From JACCTI01 sp038237435 (GTDB lineage Bacteria > Verrucomicrobiota > Verrucomicrobiia > Chthoniobacterales > UBA10450), in contig JBBRYT010000004.1 of assembly GCA_038237435.1 (NCBI GenBank), positions 185,746 through 249,745 of the forward strand: a stretch of DNA of 64,000 nt, read 5' to 3'. The first letter of the stretch is position 1. The number at the start of each line of letters is the position of its first letter. The notes under the pieces are model-generated. The model searched no databases, was not told the DNA's origin, and was given only the letters and a program-made list of their open reading frames with translations. A program made the translations under genes and the position numbers. Positions 42,931 to 50,746 of the stretch are shown piece after piece.

Positions 42931-43812
42931 ATGAATTTTCCCGCCGGCGCGCTTCACCTGAATCTGGATGATGCCTGGCCGGTGGAGGTCGCGCCGGACG
43001 CGACGCGCGATTTAAAAAATTGGGGACGGCAGTTGCGCTTCTCTGCTCCGGCGCGCTTGATCGAAAATTTTTATGGCGAAGCTGCGCCGCACCTTCCGCC
43101 GTTCCTGCTGTATGGCTCCGGCGATTTTCATCATTTAACGGCGCTTTGGCTGCGACGCGTGTCCGAGCCCTTCGTTTTGGTTTCATTCGATAACCATCCC
43201 GATTGGGATGTGCGTCCGCCACGTTGGGCCTGCGGTGGCTGGATTAATCGCGCGCTCGAATTGCCCCAGGTGCGCAAGGTGAGCGTGTGGGGTTGCGGAA
43301 ATTTTGAATGCTGGTGGCCGGGTCAATTCTTCGGCAATCGCCGCGCGGAAAATGAAGGAAGACTCGAGATGCGCGCGTGGGGCGAGAATCGGCCGCATCG
43401 ATCTGGCGTAATATTTCTCGCGACCTGGCGGGAGGATTTCGAGCGTTTCGTGAGCGAACTGCGCGGCCTCGATGTTTACGTGACGATCGATCTCGACTGT
43501 CTGCGCGCGAGCGATTCGATCACGAATTGGGAGAACGGGAAATTTGCGACGGAAGATGTCGCGTGGGCTTTGCAGAGATTACGCGCCCAGACTCGCATCG
43601 TCGGTGGCGATATCTGTGGCGCGTTTTCGCCGCCCCAATATGCGCGGTGGAAACAAAGGTTCGCTGCCGAATGGGACCATCCGAAAATCGCGCCGCTTAG
43701 TTTTGAAGAAGCGCGTCGAACCAATCTGGCCGCGCTGGAAAAACTTTGGCCGATCCTAACTGAAGGAAACGAGCACCAGTCCAGCAGCGATGAGCAGCGA
43801 ACCAATCGTTAG
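42931..43812 (+). CDS. Arginase-fold metallohydrolase-like protein
   Basis: 293 codons. Motifs in the order expected for the ureohydrolase superfamily: YGSGDFHHLT, then VSFDNHPDWD, then VTIDLDCLRASD. These align with GGDHS, DAHxD and DxDxxDP of arginases and could bind a binuclear metal centre. The sequence is otherwise divergent (aromatic-rich, CGNFECWWPG), so the substrate is not arginine with any certainty. Its 3' end overlaps the convergent small transporter gene by 57 nt. Confidence 0.7.
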   Translation: MNFPAGALHLNLDDAWPVEVAPDATRDLKNWGRQLRFSAPARLIENFYGEAAPHLPPFLLYGSGDFHHLTALWLRRVSEPFVLVSFDNHPDWDVRPPRWACGGWINRALELPQVRKVSVWGCGNFECWWPGQFFGNRRAENEGRLEMRAWGENRPHRSGVIFLATWREDFERFVSELRGLDVYVTIDLDCLRASDSITNWENGKFATEDVAWALQRLRAQTRIVGGDICGAFSPPQYARWKQRFAAEWDHPKIAPLSFEEARRTNLAALEKLWPILTEGNEHQSSSDEQRTNR

Positions 43813-44100
43813 GCGCAGATTCAGTTTTTCTTTCAAAAAAACGACCGCGGTCAGGCTGATGAAGATGACACTCAATCCCTGGAACGGATCGAGATAACTC
43901 AAATCGAATTTTTGCAGGAGACCGAGCGTGAGAAAAAACGAAACGGCCATCGCGGCGGTGCCGAGGACGATGTAAACGAGAAACGTTCGCTGTCGGAATC
44001 CGCGCGCTACGGTCGATTGCATGGCGTGTTTAAGCAGGAGCTGCCCAGCCACGAAGGCGGCGAGAGAAATGACGATGAGAAGAAATGAGAGCGGCATCAT
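43756..44100 (-). CDS. Small DMT/SMR-like membrane protein, second of a pair
   Basis: 114 codons from the ATG at 44100, overlapping the stop of the upstream partner (ATGA); longer frames start inside that gene. Four hydrophobic spans are visible (FLLIVISLAAFVAGQLLL, FLVYIVLGTAAMAVSFFLTLG, IFISLTAVVFL, IGSLLIAAGLVLVSF). The pairing with an overlapping four-span gene resembles heterodimeric SMR exporters or the ArnE/ArnF lipid flippase pair. Substrate unknown. Confidence 0.7.
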   Translation of the reverse strand: MMPLSFLLIVISLAAFVAGQLLLKHAMQSTVARGFRQRTFLVYIVLGTAAMAVSFFLTLGLLQKFDLSYLDPFQGLSVIFISLTAVVFLKEKLNLRLTIGSLLIAAGLVLVSFS

Positions 44101-44486
44101 AGACGTTCCTCCAATTTGGCGACCGGCTTCGCGACGAGAAAGAGACCAAGCACGACCAACGCGATACCGCACCAGCGAATCGGGCTTATGGCCTCGCCTA
44201 GCACGAGCCAACTACCTAATGGCACCATGACATGCACGACCTGTGTAACAGGAAAAGCGACCGAAAGCGGAAGCTGCTGCAAAACGTAGAGCCAGGTGAT
44301 GAAGCTCAGAATCAGGAAAACAATTCCGAGCCATACGAGTGGTGAAGCGAGACCGGTTAGACCCGTCCAGGACCACGCTGGAGAAAGATGCACCGTAGTC
44401 ATTGCGCCGCGTTTCAAACACAAGTCCGCGCACAAGGTCAGGCATTGGCTGATCGCAAGTTGCAGCCAGGGATTACCGAATTTCAT
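44097..44486 (-). CDS. Small DMT/SMR-like membrane protein, first of a pair
   Basis: 129 codons, four hydrophobic spans with EamA-type signature SVAFPVTQVVHVMVPLGSWLVLGEAISP near spans three and four. Probably forms a heterodimer with the overlapping downstream protein. Its start overlaps the 3' end of the GNAT gene by 14 nt, so MscS-GNAT-DMT-DMT reads as one minus-strand operon. A lipid-linked substrate (as for ArnEF) is possible but inferred. Confidence 0.72.
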   Translation of the reverse strand: MKFGNPWLQLAISQCLTLCADLCLKRGAMTTVHLSPAWSWTGLTGLASPLVWLGIVFLILSFITWLYVLQQLPLSVAFPVTQVVHVMVPLGSWLVLGEAISPIRWCGIALVVLGLFLVAKPVAKLEERL

Positions 44487-45615
44487 TCGCGTTAGGAAAT
44501 CTAGCGATCACGCGATCGTGCCGCGTTGGTTCGAGCAGCGGAAGGATGCGCCGGAAAAATGCGTTCAGAAGTTTCGAGGTGTGCATCACGTAAAGATCGA
44601 GCGGCATAAGTTCGCAATCGAGATGCAGTTTCGGTTCGTAGTTGAGCGGACTGCTGCGATAACTCGTTAGGCCATTTTCGATCGCCCAGCTAATGATGTC
44701 GCGAAAGGTCAGGAAATAAAGATGGAGATCGAGCGCGACGCCATAGTCCATCCCGAGATAATCGTCGTAAATGGCGCCGTCGTGCACCAGCGCGAGGCTG
44801 AAGGCCACGATCTTTCCGTTTTGTCGCCAGAGAAAGAAACGGACGCGATCGGGCATACGTTGGCCTAACGAACGGAAATAATCTTTGGTCAGCGTTTCGA
44901 ACTTCATCGCCGAGCGCTCGTGCACTTGCAGATAGAGCGGCAGGATTTCGTCAAGGTAAGGCGCGACATCGTTGACGATTTCCAATTCGAGCGGCGGCAA
45001 TTTTTCCGCGCGGCGAAATTTGCGCCGTAAATCTTTGCGTGTCGCTTTGCTCAGTCGCGAAAAATATTCGTCGAAATCTTTGAAGCGGAGCGTGAGCTGC
45101 GTCATCGGCATGCTCGGGACTCGCGTGAAACCCATCAGGCCTAACGAGTCGCGATATTTCGCCGGGAAATCCTTGAAGACGATTAGTGACGCCTTTTCTC
45201 TTCGTGCGAAGACCGGCAGGGTTTCCGCCAACGCGCGCGCGATCCATTTCTCGTCGCCCTCCGCCAGATCGCCGGCGCCTCCGGCATTGCCAACCATGAG
45301 AACGCGCATGGTGAGAAAGCGCGGGAAAATTTTTCTAACGAATTCTGCCGCTGCGCGCAAAGCCGGCACGCCTTCGATCAAATTTTGCTGGACGAAAAAG
45401 ATCGGCTGGATCGCGCGAATCACACCGGCGGGATCTTTTAGGATCAGATAGCGATGATCAAAGCCGGGCTGAAGCGTCTCCTCCGCGATTTCGTAAAAGC
45501 GATGGTCTTTCGCTTTCGTGGCGAAGGCTTGCTCCCATGCGGCGAGTCCGCGCACTTCATCTAGCCTAACGACTTCTCCGACTCCGTCCCGAAACGGAAT
45601 GGTCTCCGACAACAT
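44473..45615 (-). CDS. GNAT-fold acyltransferase (BioF2/FemAB-like)
   Basis: 380 codons. The second half (FSRLSKATRKDLRRKFRRAEKL, LYLQVHERSAMKFETLTKDYF, WRQNGKIVAFSLALVHDGAIYDDYLGMDY) is typical of GNAT_6/BioF2-like acetyltransferases, related to FemAB. The N-terminal half is a second GNAT-like fold. It may acylate a sugar or amino group of an envelope component. Three copies of the dispersed motif family lie in the gene, an inverted pair of which is exact (44663 plus, 45139 minus). Confidence 0.75.
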   Translation of the reverse strand: MLSETIPFRDGVGEVVRLDEVRGLAAWEQAFATKAKDHRFYEIAEETLQPGFDHRYLILKDPAGVIRAIQPIFFVQQNLIEGVPALRAAAEFVRKIFPRFLTMRVLMVGNAGGAGDLAEGDEKWIARALAETLPVFARREKASLIVFKDFPAKYRDSLGLMGFTRVPSMPMTQLTLRFKDFDEYFSRLSKATRKDLRRKFRRAEKLPPLELEIVNDVAPYLDEILPLYLQVHERSAMKFETLTKDYFRSLGQRMPDRVRFFLWRQNGKIVAFSLALVHDGAIYDDYLGMDYGVALDLHLYFLTFRDIISWAIENGLTSYRSSPLNYEPKLHLDCELMPLDLYVMHTSKLLNAFFRRILPLLEPTRHDRVIARFPNANEIR

Positions 45616-45624
45616 TGAAGGCGA

Positions 45625-46710
45625 TCAGGCTTTCTCGCGTGCATCGCTGCGAATGTGCAGGTCGCGTTGCGGGAATGGAATTTCGATGCCGACTTCGCGG
45701 AATCTTTTCTCGATCAGGAAATTCAAATCGCTTTTGAAACGCGACGGGCGATGACTCATTTCTTCGCTCCAAACAACCAATTCAAGATCGATTGAGTTAT
45801 CGCCAAATTTTTTGAGGAAAACGCCCGGCGCCGGTTCCTGCAATGCTTGCGGATGTTCGCGTCCGACGGCGATGAGGGTCTCGCACACTTTCTCGATGTC
45901 GCTTCCGTAAGCGACGCCGACCGGGATGCGGAAACGCACTCGCCGATCATCGCCGTAAGTCCAGTTCGTCACCGGCGAGTCGATGAATTTCTGGTTAGGC
46001 ACGATGATCGAGATGTTGTCGTTCGTTAAAACGACCGTGCTGCGCGCGCCGATGTGTTGCACTTGTCCAGCCGCGCCCGCGACTTCGACGCGATCGCCGA
46101 TGCTGATCGGCCGCTCGGCCAGAATGACGAGGCCGCTGATGAAATTGCTTGTGATGTTTTGCAATCCAAAGCCGACACCGACGCCGACTGCGCCGGCGAA
46201 AACCGTAAGCGCGGCGAGATGAATCCCGCTGTTCTCGATCACGATCAGGATGCCGACGACGAGAACGACTTTGCTCGCGATTTGCGCAATGGCGTATTGC
46301 AGCGAACGCGCGAGGCCGCTGTCTTTCAGAATGCGATTGAAAAGAAGCCGTTTAGTGTTTGAAGAAATCCAAAACACTGCGACCAACAACAGAATCAGCA
46401 GGAAAAGTTGAACGAGACTGAGATTGACACTCGGCAGCGGCGCATTCCAGGCGAGTGGGATGCCGGCGGCGTTAACTGCGGTGACGGTAAAGAAAACGAG
46501 CGCGGCCAGACTTAAAATCGTCGTGACGATGGCAACGAAGTTCGCTTCTAACTTGAGGCGACTGAACAATCGCCTAACGAATCCGCTCTGAAGAATTTTG
46601 GCCAGCGTTAGGCCAACGGCGAACAAGACCGCGAAGGCAATGAGGCCGAGCGTGGAGACGTAATGCTCGCCCACATGGAAGAGGGGATGATCAAGAACTT
46701 CGTAGTTCAC
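45625..46710 (-). CDS. MscS family mechanosensitive channel
   Basis: 361 codons. About four N-terminal spans, then the pore helix TVFAGAVGVGVGFGLQNITSNFISGL and the beta domain RPISIGDRVEV, followed by the soluble vestibule ending QRDLHIRSD. Longer N-terminus than E. coli MscS (286 residues). Opens under membrane tension to release solutes. First gene of the minus-strand run that continues with the GNAT gene 9 nt downstream. Confidence 0.93.
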   Translation of the reverse strand: MNYEVLDHPLFHVGEHYVSTLGLIAFAVLFAVGLTLAKILQSGFVRRLFSRLKLEANFVAIVTTILSLAALVFFTVTAVNAAGIPLAWNAPLPSVNLSLVQLFLLILLLVAVFWISSNTKRLLFNRILKDSGLARSLQYAIAQIASKVVLVVGILIVIENSGIHLAALTVFAGAVGVGVGFGLQNITSNFISGLVILAERPISIGDRVEVAGAAGQVQHIGARSTVVLTNDNISIIVPNQKFIDSPVTNWTYGDDRRVRFRIPVGVAYGSDIEKVCETLIAVGREHPQALQEPAPGVFLKKFGDNSIDLELVVWSEEMSHRPSRFKSDLNFLIEKRFREVGIEIPFPQRDLHIRSDAREKA

Positions 46711-46752
46711 GGCGTCACTCTGTGTGGGTCATTTCTCGCTGCAACTTGAAAC

Positions 46753-46779
46753 AAAAAAGCACGGCCGCAGCCGTGCTTT
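46753..46779 (-). terminator. Rho-independent terminator of acpP
   Basis: A perfect 10-bp stem (AAAGCACGGC at 46756-46765 with GCCGTGCTTT at 46770-46779) with a 4-nt loop. On the minus strand it is followed by a T-run (the A-run at 46753-46758). It sits 23 nt beyond the acpP stop codon. Confidence 0.9.
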
Positions 46780-46801
46780 CTCGAAGGTATGCGCGAAGGC
46801 G

Positions 46802-47050
46802 TTACTGCTTGGACTGCTTCTCTTCGATGTATTTGATGACGTCGCCGACGGTCTGCAATTTCTCCGCATCTTCGTCCGGAACTTCGACGGAAAATTCTTC
46901 CTCAAAAGCCATGACCAACTCGACGATATCGAGCGAATCCGCCCCCAAATCTTCGATGAAAGAGGCCTGGGGCGTGACCTGTTCCGGATTCACGCCGAGC
47001 TGCTCGACGATGATGTCCTTCACCTTCTCTTCAATTGATTTCTCGCTCAT
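46802..47050 (-). CDS. acpP: Acyl carrier protein
   Basis: 82 codons. Four-helix acidic protein with the phosphopantetheine serine in GADSLDIVELVMAFEE. Standard length for AcpP. Carries acyl chains in fatty-acid synthesis. It appears monocistronic: a promoter-like sequence upstream (TTGACA) and a terminator downstream; fabF, fabG and fabD are not adjacent in this window. Confidence 0.98.
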   Translation of the reverse strand: MSEKSIEEKVKDIIVEQLGVNPEQVTPQASFIEDLGADSLDIVELVMAFEEEFSVEVPDEDAEKLQTVGDVIKYIEEKQSKQ

Positions 47051-47110
47051 AAAATTTCGTATTTCTCGTTCGTTCTCGGGGTGTGGTTAAAGCAATCCCG
47101 GCAAGGATGG

Positions 47111-47138
47111 CAAGTAAATGAATTAGCCATCTTGTCAA
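47111..47138 (-). promoter_or_regulatory. Candidate sigma-70 promoter of acpP
   Basis: On the minus strand a perfect -35 box TTGACA (47133-47138) is followed after 16 nt by TACTTG (47111-47116), a weak -10. Transcription would start near 47104, giving a leader of about 55 nt before the acpP ATG. Confidence 0.45.
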
Positions 47139-47205
47139 TTTAATTTCCCGCCCGCGCACGCGTCTCATCGTTTACTTCGCGCCGCGTTGGCGTAAGAGAG
47201 GAAGG

Positions 47206-48696
47206 ATGGCTGAGCCTTCCCCCGAAGTCGATTTGCTCGACCTGAAAATGATGCCGGCTTGGGTCAACGAACCCACGCGCGCAAACGATTACGCCGATTT
47301 CCAGGGCGAGGAGGTTGAGCGGCAATTCGATCGACGCGGATCGGGGCCACCGCGTGATCGCAAACCGCGCGTCCGTCGTCCGGAAGGTCGCGACCAGCGT
47401 GGCGGGCCGAAGCGTCCGGACCGAAAGCGCGGCCCCGAACGGAGAGACGAACGCCCGGATGGTAGGCGCGAAGAACACCGACCGCACGAGACGCAGCCTG
47501 TCATTTCGAATGTCACCGTGCGTTTTATTCCCCATGCGCCTGCATTCGAAAGCGTTGTCGCGCAGATCAAATCGGGCAGCATCACGTATTCGGTTTTCGC
47601 GCTCGCGCGCATGTTTCTAGACAAGCCGGAACGTTACGATGTGCAGCTCACTGCCACGGCAGAAGCGCCGTTACATCAACTGGGCGAACGCGGCGCCGTC
47701 GCAGTTGATCGCAAGATTTTGGAAAGCGGTGCGTTCGCAAGCGCGAAGGATGATTTTTACAACGTCGAAGTCACGCAGACGGAGCCGATCAAAGGCAACT
47801 TCACCAACGTCGCGCGCGATCGCGCGAGCGGGACATTGCTTGGGCCCACGAATCATCATGCTTACCAGCCGCAGCTGCGCGCGCTCTACGAACAGCGTTA
47901 CAGCCGGCGCATGAGCTTTCCGGATTTTCAACGGCAGATCGAAGTGGTGAGCGATCCGGCGGTGGTCGAGCAATGGAAAGAACAGGCGCGCAGCATCACT
48001 ACCTTCACCACGAAGGGCGAAGAAACGCCGACTACTTTCAACACCAGCGCGGATGCGGAACGACATTTTCGGCAAACGCATCTGCCGACTTTGTTGCGCA
48101 CGGCTAATGAGTTAACGATCAGCGGCGTCCTCAGCCGGCGTTTGCCGGATCGCGCGCTTGGTCGCTTGATCGAGAATGCGTGGTCGCAGGAAATCCGTTC
48201 GCCCTCGAAAATGATGCAGGAACTCGCGGGCGGTTTGCGCGGCGCGGGTCTGAATATTTTTCGGCATCGTCGCGGAATGCTTTTCGTTTCGCCGATTCGC
48301 ACTCGCCCGTTCAGTCACGAAAGCGCCGGAGTGTCGGCGTCGATTAATTCCATTCTGCAAGCGCTCGGCGAAACGCCGGGTTTAAATCGCAAACAGCTCG
48401 CCGAAAAATTACAGCCGGCCGAAGCCGCCGAGGCGGAGAAGGCGAAGCTCACACTTGCTTCCGATCTGCATTGGTTAATTCACGAAGGTTACGTGATCGA
48501 GTTTAACGATGGCTCCTTGGATTTGCCGCGTGTTAAACCGCCGCCGGCGCCGGCGCCGAGTCCAGAGGTGAAAGAGGAAGTTGCAACGCCCATGGTCGAA
48601 CCAACGGCGGGATTGCCACTTCGCGAACCGAGCGACGAGGCGGGAATAACGGTCGAGCAATCGATCGAACCCGTCGCCGAACCGGCGAAAGAGTAA
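47206..48696 (+). CDS. Conserved-looking cytoplasmic protein of unknown function with RG/RP-rich N-terminus
   Basis: 496 codons. Residues about 35-100 are highly basic and repetitive in R, D, P and G. A structured core (NVTVRFIPHAPAFESVVAQIKSG) continues through LTISGVLSRRLPDRALGRLIENAWSQ and KMMQELAGGLRGAGLNIFRHRRGM. A winged-helix-like segment lies near the end (LGETPGLNRKQLAEKLQP, LASDLHWLIHEGYVIEF), followed by a proline- and glutamate-rich tail. The combination suggests a nucleic-acid-binding or scaffold role; no family was recognised. It lies between divergent acpP and convergent rpmB. Confidence 0.75.
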   Translation: MAEPSPEVDLLDLKMMPAWVNEPTRANDYADFQGEEVERQFDRRGSGPPRDRKPRVRRPEGRDQRGGPKRPDRKRGPERRDERPDGRREEHRPHETQPVISNVTVRFIPHAPAFESVVAQIKSGSITYSVFALARMFLDKPERYDVQLTATAEAPLHQLGERGAVAVDRKILESGAFASAKDDFYNVEVTQTEPIKGNFTNVARDRASGTLLGPTNHHAYQPQLRALYEQRYSRRMSFPDFQRQIEVVSDPAVVEQWKEQARSITTFTTKGEETPTTFNTSADAERHFRQTHLPTLLRTANELTISGVLSRRLPDRALGRLIENAWSQEIRSPSKMMQELAGGLRGAGLNIFRHRRGMLFVSPIRTRPFSHESAGVSASINSILQALGETPGLNRKQLAEKLQPAEAAEAEKAKLTLASDLHWLIHEGYVIEFNDGSLDLPRVKPPPAPAPSPEVKEEVATPMVEPTAGLPLREPSDEAGITVEQSIEPVAEPAKE

Positions 48697-48703
48697 GGAC
48701 TCG

Positions 48704-48973
48704 TTAGACCGAAATCAGTCCGGCCTTCTTTAACGTCGCGTAAGCGCCGTTCTTATTCAGCGTCTTCATGCCGCGCGCGGTCACTTTGATGCGCATGAAT
48801 TTTTTCAGTTCCGGGACCCAGACGCGATGCTCGTGCAGATTCGGGCTGAAAGTGCGCGGCACATTCTTCGTCACGTGACGACCAACGCCGCCCTTCTTCT
48901 TGGCCATACCGCGACGGTGAATGATGCTGCCGCGTGTGACCTTCGAACCTGTGATGCTGCAAACTTTTGACAT
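48704..48973 (-). CDS. rpmB: 50S ribosomal protein L28
   Basis: 89 codons from the ATG at 48973 (MSKVCSITGSKVTRGSII). The body has the L28 pattern NVPRTFSPNLHEHRVWVPE and KVTARGMKTLNKNGAYATLKKAG. Slightly longer than the E. coli protein (78). The frame runs 15 codons further upstream, which is not typical of L28. Confidence 0.96.
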   Translation of the reverse strand: MSKVCSITGSKVTRGSIIHRRGMAKKKGGVGRHVTKNVPRTFSPNLHEHRVWVPELKKFMRIKVTARGMKTLNKNGAYATLKKAGLISV

Positions 48974-49118
48974 AAGTCTCCGGGAAAAGGAGCGCGTAAA
49001 GTTGCGTGGAGGAGCCAACGGGTCAAGCGAATCTTGAACGTACGCGGCGGCTCGCGGTCAAAGGCTATTCAATTTTCTGGTCTCGCATCTTTCGCGGCGG
49101 CCGATCACTATTTTTATC

Positions 49119-50150
49119 ATGGCTAGTCGCAACAAAATTCGTCTCGGAATCGTCGGCGCGGGCGCGATCGTCCGTGATCGTCATCTCCCCGGGTTACGCA
49201 AACATTCCGATGTCGAGATCGTGGCCGTCTCGAATTCCACTTACGAAAGCGCGCAGAAATTTTGCGAAGAAAATGCGCCCGAAGCCGTGCCGATGCAGAA
49301 CTGGGCCGATCTCCTCGCGCTGCCGGAACTCGACGCCGTCTGGATCGGGACACCGCCCTACATGCATTCAGCGGTGACGATCTCCGCGCTCGAAGCGGGC
49401 AAACATGTTTTTTGTCAGGCCCGCATGTCGATGGATCTGGCGGAAGCGGAGGAGATGCTCGCGGCCTCGCGCCGTTTTCCGGAATTGGTTACGATGCTTT
49501 GCCCGCCGCCGTTTGGATTGCGCGGCGATCTCGTCGTCAAAAAACTGCTCGGGGAAAATTACATCGGTCGCCCGCATCACATCCGCATGCATGCTTTCAC
49601 CGGCGCATACCTAAATGCCGATGCCGCGCCGCATTGGCGGCAACGGATTGAGATCAGCGGCCTCAACGTGCTCGCGCTCGGAATTTATGTTGAAGTTTTG
49701 CAACGCTGGTTTGGTGATATCACCGGTGTCTTCGCGCGCGGGAAAGTTATTTATCCGGTCCGGCAAGGTTACGAAGTGATCGTGCCGGATTTGCTCACGA
49801 TTCTTTGCAGTTTCGCCAATGGCGCGGAAGGCGTGCTGGAATTCAGTGGCATCGACGCGTTGCCCTCGGGCGATCGTGTCGAAGTTTACGGAGACGCTGG
49901 AACGATGAGCTACGAATTCGGCAGCGACACGATTCGCGCCGGAAAAGTTGGCGACCGTGATTTGCACGAAGTGGAAATTACCAAGGAACTGGAGGGCGGT
50001 TGGCAGGTCGAAGACGACTTCATCGCTGCTGTAAAATCACGTGGCAAGCAGCGACCGAAACCCGATTTCGAGGAAGGCGTGCGCTACATGCGCGTCGTGC
50101 AAGCAGTCGCAGATTCACGCGTTGGTAACGAATGGGTGGCGATTGCCTAA
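49119..50150 (+). CDS. Gfo/Idh/MocA family oxidoreductase with altered active-site motif
   Basis: 343 codons. Rossmann motif GIVGAGAIVRDRHLPGL and the pattern DAVWIGTPPYMHSAVTISALEAGKHVF place it in the family. The usual EKP motif (catalytic lysine) after KHVF is replaced by CQARMS, so normal NAD(P)-linked dehydrogenation may not occur. The C-terminal domain (RVEVYGDAGTMSYEFGSDTI) is standard. Could be a non-catalytic or specialised family member acting on sugars or cyclic polyols. Confidence 0.88.
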   Translation: MASRNKIRLGIVGAGAIVRDRHLPGLRKHSDVEIVAVSNSTYESAQKFCEENAPEAVPMQNWADLLALPELDAVWIGTPPYMHSAVTISALEAGKHVFCQARMSMDLAEAEEMLAASRRFPELVTMLCPPPFGLRGDLVVKKLLGENYIGRPHHIRMHAFTGAYLNADAAPHWRQRIEISGLNVLALGIYVEVLQRWFGDITGVFARGKVIYPVRQGYEVIVPDLLTILCSFANGAEGVLEFSGIDALPSGDRVEVYGDAGTMSYEFGSDTIRAGKVGDRDLHEVEITKELEGGWQVEDDFIAAVKSRGKQRPKPDFEEGVRYMRVVQAVADSRVGNEWVAIA

Positions 50151-50165
50151 CCGGTTCGCGAGACG

Positions 50166-50185
50166 TCTCCTCGACACAGAGGAGA
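50166..50185 (+). other. Intergenic hairpin between the oxidoreductase and hcp
   Basis: A 7-bp stem (TCTCCTC with GAGGAGA) and a 6-nt loop, without a T-run. Possibly a weak terminator or mRNA-stability element. Confidence 0.3.
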
Positions 50186-50244
50186 AGAGTTGTGGCTTCG
50201 ATTAGTCGCTTTCCGCTGCAGAGGTAATTAAAGAAATAACCATC

Positions 50245-50730
50245 ATGGCGACGCTAAAATACTTTCTGAAGATCGATAGCATCGTGGGCGGATCCACCGT
50301 TAGGGGACACGCGGGGGAAATTGATGCGGACTCCTTTTCGTGGGCCGAATCGCAGGGTAGTTCATCGGCGACTGGCGGCGGCGGTGGGGCCGGCAAGGTC
50401 ATGATGCAAGACCTCCACGTTGTCATGAAAGCCAGCAAGGCGAGTCCGATCCTTATGTTGGCGTGCGCGACCGGCAAACATTTCGAATTCGCAGTTCTGA
50501 GCGGTGAGACGCCGACCAAAACCATCACGCAATTCAAGATCACCCTGATTGACGTGACACTCGCTTCGTATCGAACTTTCGACGCGGAAGGTTCCGATGG
50601 CGGACCGACCGATGAAGTGGCCTTGAGATTCGGGAAGATCGAATTCGAGTACACCGAGCAGAGACCTGATGGTTCCGCGGGCACGCCGGTCCGGACCGGG
50701 TTTGATGTGAAGGCGAACAAACCTTTTTAA
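50245..50730 (+). CDS. hcp: Hcp-family protein (type VI secretion tube-like), orphan
   Basis: 161 codons. Opens MATLKYFLKIDSIVGGS and contains EIDADSFSWAESQG, VMMQDLHVVMKASKASPILMLACATGKHF, TQFKITLIDVTLASYRTF and IEFEYTEQRPDG, the strands of Hcp1 proteins that form hexameric rings. A glycine-rich loop (SSSATGGGGGAG) replaces part of an external loop. No vgrG, tss or clpV genes are nearby, so it is an orphan copy; it could act with a secretion system elsewhere in the genome or have another tube-like role. Confidence 0.9.
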   Translation: MATLKYFLKIDSIVGGSTVRGHAGEIDADSFSWAESQGSSSATGGGGGAGKVMMQDLHVVMKASKASPILMLACATGKHFEFAVLSGETPTKTITQFKITLIDVTLASYRTFDAEGSDGGPTDEVALRFGKIEFEYTEQRPDGSAGTPVRTGFDVKANKPF

Positions 50731-50746
50731 AACTCGAGCGGCGCGC

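Noticed and set aside
50245..50730. Type VI secretion locus
   Set aside because: Only hcp is present; no sheath, baseplate or ClpV genes in the window.
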